A stretch of DNA of 10,536 bases from Nitriliruptoraceae bacterium. GTDB lineage: Bacteria > Actinomycetota > Nitriliruptoria > Nitriliruptorales > Nitriliruptoraceae. This document shows positions 6,170 through 10,536 of this stretch, one piece after another (the stretch's first letter is position 1; every line of letters begins with the position of its first letter). Below the pieces are notes generated by a model that was given only the letters and a program-made list of their open reading frames with translations, made no database searches and was not told the DNA's origin. Position numbers and translations under genes: made by a program. The DNA lies in assembly GCA_003554005.1 (NCBI GenBank), contig PWEU01000386.1:1-10536 (forward strand). Direction: 5' to 3'.

Positions 6170-7104
6170 CGTCGCCGCCGGGGCGGTCGACGCCTGCGGG
6201 CCGACCGGCACGGGCGATCGACTGTCCGGTGACCGGGCGGGTGGGGCTGTGGACCGAGACCCGGGAGTCCCGCCCGCGACCGGTGGTCCATCGTCAGCAG
6301 ATGACCGAGGACGTGGACGGCTGCCCCTTCTGCGACCCGGCACCGGACGACGACCGGTTGCTGCCCGAGGCGTCGGATCGGGGTGTGGGCCGCTGGTTCG
6401 GCCTGCACAACATCTACCCGCCCCTGGAGGGCCCCACCGGACGGGCCGATCTGGCGGTGGCCACCGACCACTCGCCGACCCTCTCCCACCTGCAGCCGGA
6501 CCTCGCCACCGTGTGGGCGACCCAGCTCGACGTCCAACTCCAGCTCGCCGCTCGGGCCCCCGACCGATGGTCGCTGCTGACCACGGCCGTCGGCGTCAGC
6601 GCCGGCGCCTCCCAGCACCACCCCCATGGGCAGGTGCTGACCCCTCTCACGCCACCGCCGCTCACCGTCGAGCACCAACGCCGCTGGGCGCAACACGAGA
6701 CCCTCGCCGCCGTGCTCGCCGACGCGCTGCTGGTCGCCTCGGTCGGCGACGTCCACCTCGTCGCCCCCCGGGTACCCCTCGGACCCCTCGATCTGTGGCT
6801 GGTGCCGGGGCGACCGGTCGGCCTCGACCGACTCGACCCCGAGGTGGTCGGGGCGTTGGTGGCCCGGTGGCTCGTAGGGGTGCACCGTCAGCTGGGAGCC
6901 ACCGTGCCGGCGACCTCAGCTGCCCCGGTGGACATCAAGTTCCTGCTCCATCCGCCGCTGCCCGACGGGACGGGACGGTGGTGGGCCGAGCTGCAGGTCA
7001 CCGAGCGGCACGCGCCGGGGGTGGCGGCGGCCCCCCTGGTCGACGTCGTCGACCCCCCCGAACGGCACGCCGAGCGGTTCAGATCGGCAGGTCGGTCTGC
7101 TTGA
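6166..7104 (+). CDS. GalT-like HIT-superfamily nucleotidyltransferase
   Basis: A 312-aa protein resembling galactose-1-phosphate uridylyltransferase and related GalT-fold enzymes, which transfer nucleotidyl groups between sugar phosphates. C53-P-F-C56 matches the zinc-binding Cys pair near the GalT N-terminus, followed by NIYPPLEG (compare NxYPxLxxxEG) and a DHSPTLSHL region. The catalytic signature SAGASQHHPHGQV lies at ~147-159 and includes H152-P-H154, where the second His is the expected nucleophile. KFLLHPPLPDG near residue 259 resembles a late GalT strand. The second-domain motif that normally ends in a conserved His (ExxxxPxRH) reads LDLWLVPGRPVG here, so that His is absent. The substrate may not be UDP-galactose; ADP/GDP-sugar or Ap4A-phosphorylase-like activity is possible. 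GTG 6166 is chosen for its GTGA overlap with the ACT gene; GTG 6229 is the alternative. No other galactose genes are nearby. The 3' end overlaps the convergent DsbA-like gene by 26 bp. Confidence 0.7.
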   Translation: MTSPPGRSTPAGRPARAIDCPVTGRVGLWTETRESRPRPVVHRQQMTEDVDGCPFCDPAPDDDRLLPEASDRGVGRWFGLHNIYPPLEGPTGRADLAVATDHSPTLSHLQPDLATVWATQLDVQLQLAARAPDRWSLLTTAVGVSAGASQHHPHGQVLTPLTPPPLTVEHQRRWAQHETLAAVLADALLVASVGDVHLVAPRVPLGPLDLWLVPGRPVGLDRLDPEVVGALVARWLVGVHRQLGATVPATSAAPVDIKFLLHPPLPDGTGRWWAELQVTERHAPGVAAAPLVDVVDPPERHAERFRSAGRSA

Positions 7105-7687
7105 ACTCGTGGAGCTCCATAGGAGCGTCGACGAGCTCGACGACCTGGGTGATCCGCTGCGTGGCGAGCGTCGCATCCCCGCCGGGCCGGTCGAGCAGCC
7201 GGACGAACGCCGCGCGACGGTCGGTGATGAAGGTCGGCACGCCCCACACCTCGTGGTCCTGCACGGCTCGCTCGTGCTCCTGCTGCAGCTGCCCGAGCAG
7301 CTCACCGGCCTCGACGGCGGTCAGGACGTCCTCGGCAGCGAGGCCCGCACGCTCCAGCGCTGTCGCGACCACAGCCCGGTCCTTGAGGTCCTCGCCGCGG
7401 TCGTGGCGCGCCGCGAACAGCTGCTCGTGCACCTCAAGGAACCGGTCCGGATGCCGGTCACGCACCGCGATGCCGACCTGCAGCGCCAGCACCCCGGCGA
7501 CCCGGTGGGGCTCCGGCCGGTCCCAGACCGCCGGCTGGTCCTCCGCGACGTGGCCCTGCGCGAGGCTGTAGGGCACGAACCGTACGTCCCAGTCGGCGCC
7601 GCCCCGCAGCGCGGTGATCACGTGCTCGTTGGCGTTGCGGGCGAAGGGGCACAGGTAGTCGAAGGTGAGGGCGAAGCGGCGGGTCAC
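7079..7687 (-). CDS. DsbA-family thioredoxin-fold protein with CPFA active site
   Basis: A 202-aa protein with the DsbA/FrnE-type layout: strand plus active-site loop RFALTFDYLCPFARNANEHV (C13-P14-F15-A16), a long helical insertion, then the cis-proline strand VWGVPTFITDRRAAFVRLLDRP with P151. Only one active-site Cys is present (CPFA rather than CPxC), which suggests monothiol chemistry (glutathione/mycothiol-type reductase, isomerase or transferase) and not disulfide formation. No signal peptide is seen, so it is probably cytoplasmic. GTG 7687 is chosen because GGAG lies 6 nt upstream on the minus strand; a longer frame to 8062 runs through the neighbouring gene and lacks family similarity. 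It may share a transcript with the membrane protein gene, 74 bp upstream on the same strand. It is convergent with the GalT-like gene, with stops overlapping. Confidence 0.78.
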   Translation of the reverse strand: MTRRFALTFDYLCPFARNANEHVITALRGGADWDVRFVPYSLAQGHVAEDQPAVWDRPEPHRVAGVLALQVGIAVRDRHPDRFLEVHEQLFAARHDRGEDLKDRAVVATALERAGLAAEDVLTAVEAGELLGQLQQEHERAVQDHEVWGVPTFITDRRAAFVRLLDRPGGDATLATQRITQVVELVDAPMELHEFKQTDLPI

Positions 7688-7761
7688 GGGGGGCTCCGGG
7701 GGGGATCGGTCGGCGTCCGCGCAGCTGGCGGGTACTCGGCCGGGCTTCGGACCGGTGAGGC

Positions 7762-8454
7762 TCAAGGACTGAGGCAGCGGACCAGGGCCGCGACGCTCTC
7801 GCCGCAGGCGGTCTGGACCCCGCGCAGCGTCAGGGCGAAGGCGAAGAACGAGCCCCAGGCGAGACCGACGTACTCGCGTTGCTCCCGACGCAGCCCTGCC
7901 AGGCGACCGCCCACGATGGCGATCAGCGGGAACAGCGACCCGTAGAGGTAGTGCAGCCAAGCGAGCGGGATGCCGACGACCCGACGGCCGAGCAGAAGCA
8001 GGATTATCCCGGTGATGGTCTGGATCACCAGGAGGTTCTCCGTCCAGTGCTGGGTCACCCACAGCGCGCTCGGCGTCTCCTCGCGACCGAGGATCCGCAG
8101 CACCAGACCCGTGACCATGATCACCAGGAACAACAGCACGATGACGGCGCCGAGGTAGCGGTGGAACAGCGTCACGGTGCGACTCGACGGCCGTGGTGGG
8201 GCCGGTTCCGCGGCGACGGACCGGTGGGCGGGGGACCGAGCAGGCGCTCGACCGGCGAGGGTAGCGGCGCCAGGTGCCGGCTCCGCGTCGGCTGCGTCCT
8301 CCCCGCCGGTGAGTCGCAGGTCATCCAGTGGAAGGAGGTGCGGCGGGCGCCGGCCCTCTAGCGTGGTGGGCGTGCCGTTGCGAACCCGGGCCCCGACGAC
8401 CGAGCCACCCGCTGGTGGCGCCCCCGCTGTGCCGTTGAGCGAGCCGGGCTCCAT
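7762..8454 (-). CDS. Four-helix membrane protein, possibly heme-binding; family not recognised
   Basis: A 230-aa protein with a Pro/Ala/Arg-rich N-terminal tail (~1-93) and a compact membrane domain. Predicted helices are at ~101-120 (LGAVIVLLFLVIMVTGLVLRI), ~138-158 (TENLLVIQTITGIILLLLG), ~162-185 (IPLAWLHYLYGSLFPLIAIVGG) and ~196-215 (VGLAWGSFFAFALTL). Histidines at the membrane edges (LFHRYLG H98, TQHWTEN H136, WLHYLYG H168) suggest metal or b-type heme binding, as in cytochrome b561-like four-helix proteins, but this is inference. The start is uncertain. GTG 8175 would give a 137-aa protein of just the membrane domain. ATG 8454 is preferred because the tail contains LLPLDDL (residues 40-46), also found in the 349-aa protein with different codons, and no other ATG/GTG/TTG lies upstream of it in frame. 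With this start it overlaps the divergent kinase gene by 83 bp. It may be cotranscribed with the DsbA-like gene. Confidence 0.6.
   Translation of the reverse strand: MEPGSLNGTAGAPPAGGSVVGARVRNGTPTTLEGRRPPHLLPLDDLRLTGGEDAADAEPAPGAATLAGRAPARSPAHRSVAAEPAPPRPSSRTVTLFHRYLGAVIVLLFLVIMVTGLVLRILGREETPSALWVTQHWTENLLVIQTITGIILLLLGRRVVGIPLAWLHYLYGSLFPLIAIVGGRLAGLRREQREYVGLAWGSFFAFALTLRGVQTACGESVAALVRCLSP
8359..8364 (+). promoter_or_regulatory. Candidate leaderless promoter -10 box for the histidine kinase
   Basis: TAGCGT (TANNNT) is followed by 7 nt and then the in-frame GTG 8372. This suggests transcription begins at or near the start codon. It lies inside the 5' part of the divergent membrane protein frame if that gene starts at 8454. 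Confidence 0.45.
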
Positions 8455-9745
8455 ACCGGGCCGGGTCGGGTGGCGCCGGCTGTCAGCCGGAGACGGGACC
8501 TACGACCGTCCGCCCCTTCGGGACGTGGTGGTGGCTGTCGTGCTCGGCGCGGGGCTGCTGGCCGAGTTCACCTACAACCTCGTCCAGGGGACCACCGCGG
8601 CCTTCGTGCCCCCGGTCGTCGGTGCCGTACTCACGGTCGTCATCGCCGTCCCCCTGGCCTGGCGGCGGGTGGCGCCGCTGGTCACGATCGCGGTCAGCGG
8701 TATCGCCACCGGAGTGTTCACCCTGCTCGGGCACGACCTCGGGCTGGCAGGGGGCACCCTGATGATCGCGCTGTACTCCATCGCCGCCTACGGCACCCGT
8801 CGGGATGCGCAGATCTCGCTCGGGGTGACCGCCGGGTTCGTGCTCGCGGGCTACCTCAGCGCCTGGCTGCGGATCGGTGAGACCCAGATCGGGCCCCTGA
8901 TCGGCACCTCGTTGGTGCTGGCGACCGTGTGGGCGCTCGGTGACCGCACCCGCGCCCGCCGCCAGCTGGTGGCCCAGCTCGAGGTCCGAGCCGAGGAGCT
9001 CGAACGCCACCAGGCGCTGGTCACGGCGCTGGCCACGGCCGACGAGCGTCGCCGCATCGCCCGCGAGCTCCACGATGTCGTGGCCCACGCGGTCAGCGTG
9101 GTGGTCGTCCAGGCCAGCGCTGGTCGTCGGGTCGCCGCACGCGACCCCGATGCAGCCCTGGGGGTGCTCGATGACATCGAGGGCAGCGGCCGGGAGGCGC
9201 TCGCCGAGCTCCGGCGGCTCGTGGCCGTACTCCGCGAGGACGGGGTCGCGCGGGACGACGGCGAGCCCCAGCCGTCCCTCGACGAGATCGCTGGGCTGGT
9301 CGATCGGCTCGCGGAGGCCGGGGTGCCGGTCCGGTTGGAGCGAACCGGTGAGCTGCGGGAGGTGCCGGCGGGCGTGGGGGTCTCGGCCTACCGCATCGCC
9401 CAGGAGTCGCTGACCAACGTGCTCAAGCACGCGGGCCCGGTCAGCGAGGTGGTGGTGCGCCTGGAGGGCAGCGAGCACCGGCTGGTGGTGGAGGTCACCG
9501 ACGACGGTCGGGGGCTCCAGCCGCCCAGGGCCCCGATCGCGGGCCACCGCACCGAGGACGGGCGAGCGGCCGCCAGCGGTGCGAGCCCCCAGACCACCCC
9601 CGGTGGCGGCACGGGGTTGATGGGCCTGCGAGAGCGGGCCGCCGTGCTCGGTGGTCGCCTGGAGGCGGGGATCCGGACCGAGGGCGGGTTCCGCGTGAGG
9701 GCGGAGCTCCCGCTGCCGGTGTCGAGCACGGTCGGACGGGGCTGA
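8372..9745 (+). CDS. Two-component sensor histidine kinase, NarL/DesK type
   Basis: A 457-aa membrane kinase that autophosphorylates on His and passes the phosphate to its regulator. A Pro-rich tail of ~45 residues is followed by about six hydrophobic segments (~52-71, 80-100, 101-125, 127-142, 148-168, 173-194), with no large extracellular sensor domain. A short coiled-coil helix (QLEVRAEELERHQALVTALA) leads to the HisKA_3 dimerisation helix ERRRIARELHDVVAHAVSV, with phospho-acceptor H234. The ATPase domain has the N-box SLTNVLKH (N349), the D-box DDGRG (~377) and the G-rich GGTGLMGLRERAAVLGG (~412-428). An Ala/Gly/Pro-rich insertion of ~30 residues separates the D-box from the G-box. GTG 8372 is chosen for its -10 box; an upstream GTG at 8177 would add 65 Ser/Arg-rich residues unlike a kinase. 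Its TGA is one base from the regulator's ATG, so the two form one operon. The stimulus is unknown; membrane or envelope stress would suit the architecture. Confidence 0.9.
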   Translation: MPLRTRAPTTEPPAGGAPAVPLSEPGSIPGRVGWRRLSAGDGTYDRPPLRDVVVAVVLGAGLLAEFTYNLVQGTTAAFVPPVVGAVLTVVIAVPLAWRRVAPLVTIAVSGIATGVFTLLGHDLGLAGGTLMIALYSIAAYGTRRDAQISLGVTAGFVLAGYLSAWLRIGETQIGPLIGTSLVLATVWALGDRTRARRQLVAQLEVRAEELERHQALVTALATADERRRIARELHDVVAHAVSVVVVQASAGRRVAARDPDAALGVLDDIEGSGREALAELRRLVAVLREDGVARDDGEPQPSLDEIAGLVDRLAEAGVPVRLERTGELREVPAGVGVSAYRIAQESLTNVLKHAGPVSEVVVRLEGSEHRLVVEVTDDGRGLQPPRAPIAGHRTEDGRAAASGASPQTTPGGGTGLMGLRERAAVLGGRLEAGIRTEGGFRVRAELPLPVSSTVGRG

Positions 9746-9746
9746 G

Positions 9747-10430
9747 ATGACCATCCGCGTGGTGATCGCCGACGACCAGCATCTGGTCCGAGCCGGGTTC
9801 GTCATGATCCTGGGGGAGGAGCCGGACCTCGAAGTGGTCGGTGAAGCCGCCGACGGCCTGGCAGCGATCGAGGTGGTCCAGCGGTTGGCGCCGGACGTGG
9901 TGCTCATGGACATCCGCATGCCCCACCTCGACGGGCTGGAGGCGCTGCGCCGCCTCGTCGCCGCGGGGAGCCGTGCCAGGGTCATCGTGCTGACCACCTT
10001 CGACGCCGACGAGTACGTCTTCTCGGCGTTGCGTGGCGGCGCGAGCGGCTTCCTCCTGAAGGACACCCCACCCGCCGAGCTGGTGTCGGCGGTGCGGACG
10101 GTCGCGGCCGGCGAGGCGCTCCTGGACCCGACCGTGACCCAGCGCGTCGTCACCGCCTTCGTCGACGGGGTGGTCGCGACGGGGGACCGTCGGCCGCCCC
10201 CCGAGCTCGCCTCCCTGACCGATCGGGAGCGCGAGGTGCTGATCCACCTGGCGCGGGGTCGGTCCAACGCCGAGATCGCGGCCCTGTTGGTGGTGTCCGA
10301 GACCACCATCAAGACCCACGTCGGCCGGGTCCTCGCCAAGCTGCGGCTGCGTGATCGCGTCCAGGCCGTCGTATACGCCTACGAACACGGTGTCGTACGG
10401 CCAGGCGTCGTCGACCCACCACCATCCTGA
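9747..10430 (+). CDS. Response regulator, NarL/FixJ family with LuxR-type HTH
   Basis: A 227-aa regulator of the usual family length. The receiver domain (~1-120) has acidic D9/D10 (VVIADDQHLVRAGF), phospho-acceptor D55 in DVVLMDIRMPHLDG, switch T83/T84 (VIVLTTFDADEYV) and K105 (GFLLKDTPPAELV). The LuxR-type DNA-binding domain (~155-215) has LTDREREVLIHLARGRSNAEIAALLVVSETTIKTHVGRVLAKLRLRDRVQAVVYAYEHG. It is the cognate partner of the kinase immediately upstream. The ATG starts one base after the kinase stop with no strong ribosome site, suggesting translational coupling. The last residues (VVDPPPS) are encoded by the first copy of the downstream 16-bp tandem repeat, and the stop TGA (10428-10430) straddles the junction between copies one and two. 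Confidence 0.95.
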   Translation: MTIRVVIADDQHLVRAGFVMILGEEPDLEVVGEAADGLAAIEVVQRLAPDVVLMDIRMPHLDGLEALRRLVAAGSRARVIVLTTFDADEYVFSALRGGASGFLLKDTPPAELVSAVRTVAAGEALLDPTVTQRVVTAFVDGVVATGDRRPPPELASLTDREREVLIHLARGRSNAEIAALLVVSETTIKTHVGRVLAKLRLRDRVQAVVYAYEHGVVRPGVVDPPPS

Positions 10431-10471
10431 TCCACCACCATCCTGATCCACCACCATCCTGATCCACCACC
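10414..10471 (+). repeat. 16-bp tandem repeat between the response regulator and the next gene
   Basis: The unit ATCCACCACCATCCTG occurs at 10430-10445 and 10446-10461 exactly. A one-mismatch copy is at 10414-10429 and a 10-nt partial copy at 10462-10471. The array begins in the last codons of the regulator gene and ends just before the AGGAG ribosome site (10473-10477) of the next gene. The plus strand is rich in C and poor in G, and the other strand has many GG pairs. Possible roles are discussed in the findings. Confidence 0.9.
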
Positions 10472-10483
10472 CAGGAGTCGACG

Positions 10484-10536
10484 ATGCTCGCAGCCTTCTC
10501 GATCACCCCCCTCGGAGAGAGCGACTCCGTCGGTGA
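10484..10536 (+). CDS. Start of a probable MTH1187/DUF77 thiamine-binding family gene (3' end outside window)
   Basis: Only 17 codons are visible, reading MLAAFSITPLGESDSVG and still open at the window end. ATG 10484 has a good Shine-Dalgarno, AGGAG (10473-10477), 6 nt upstream. The text M-L/I-A-x-F-S-I-x-P-L-G-x-x-x-S-V closely resembles the first strand of the MTH1187/YkoF-like thiamine-binding family (DUF77), whose small proteins bind thiamine or related compounds. The call rests on this short stretch and needs the downstream sequence. It lies 53 bp after the regulator stop in the same direction, with the 16-bp tandem repeat in between, so it may be cotranscribed with the two-component system. 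Confidence 0.6.
   Translation, partial: MLAAFSITPLGESDSVG

Noticed and set aside
5844..7571. A 575-codon plus-strand frame overlapping the ACT, GalT-like and DsbA-like genes
   Set aside because: It is out of phase with the recognised plus-strand genes and antisense to the DsbA-like gene. It is Ser/Arg/Pro-rich without any domain.
8483..10339. A 618-codon open frame on the minus strand across the kinase and regulator
   Set aside because: The plus strand carries complete, motif-rich histidine kinase and response regulator genes. The antisense frame is low-complexity and rich in Arg, His and Gly.
10414..10471. The 16-bp repeats as a CRISPR array
   Set aside because: The units are directly adjacent with no spacers and are too short, and no cas genes are nearby.

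Overview
The window looks like chromosomal DNA from a very GC-rich actinobacterium. Codon third positions are mostly G or C, and every gene whose stop is visible ends in TGA. Start codons are a mix of ATG and GTG. The 3' end of dnaG sits next to a principal-type sigma-70 gene, which is a housekeeping arrangement. A deep-branching actinobacterial class such as Nitriliruptoria would fit, but that placement is an inference from style and not a measurement.

Layout from left to right. Positions 1-648 hold the 3' end of DNA primase (dnaG), followed at 757-1968 by a RpoD-type sigma factor with a strong Shine-Dalgarno. Positions 2037-3086 encode an unrecognised protein with a small helix-turn-helix-like segment. 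A GT-B (UGT/MGT-like) glycosyltransferase follows at 3271-4473. Next is a zinc-binding/quinone-oxidoreductase-type dehydrogenase gene at 4550-5512, broken by an in-frame TAA, the only TAA stop seen in a real reading frame here. A perfect 30-bp palindrome (5511-5540) separates it from a convergent tRNA-Asn(GTT) gene at 5602-5674 on the minus strand.

Divergent from the tRNA, a two-ACT-domain protein (5786-6169) overlaps a GalT-like HIT-superfamily nucleotidyltransferase (6166-7104) by the four bases GTGA. Two minus-strand genes follow: a DsbA-like thioredoxin-fold protein (7079-7687), whose 3' end overlaps the GalT-like gene tail-to-tail by 26 bp, and a four-helix membrane protein (7762-8454). 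The right part is a two-component system, with a NarL-type six-helix histidine kinase (8372-9745) and a LuxR/NarL response regulator (9747-10430). A 16-bp tandem repeat then lies between the regulator and the start of a probable MTH1187/DUF77 thiamine-binding family gene (10484 to the window end).

Regulatory layout: three genes (2037, 4550, 8372) have a TANNNT -10-like box ending 6-7 nt before the start codon, the arrangement expected for leaderless transcripts. rpoD, the ACT gene, the DsbA-like gene and the last gene have visible Shine-Dalgarno sequences. Most of the window is ordinary housekeeping or accessory metabolism, and I see no defence island, CRISPR array, insertion sequence or obvious new multi-gene system. 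The points most worth a second look are the interrupted dehydrogenase, the tandem repeat in front of the last gene, the shared LLPLDDL motif in two otherwise unrelated proteins, and the unrecognised 349-aa protein.
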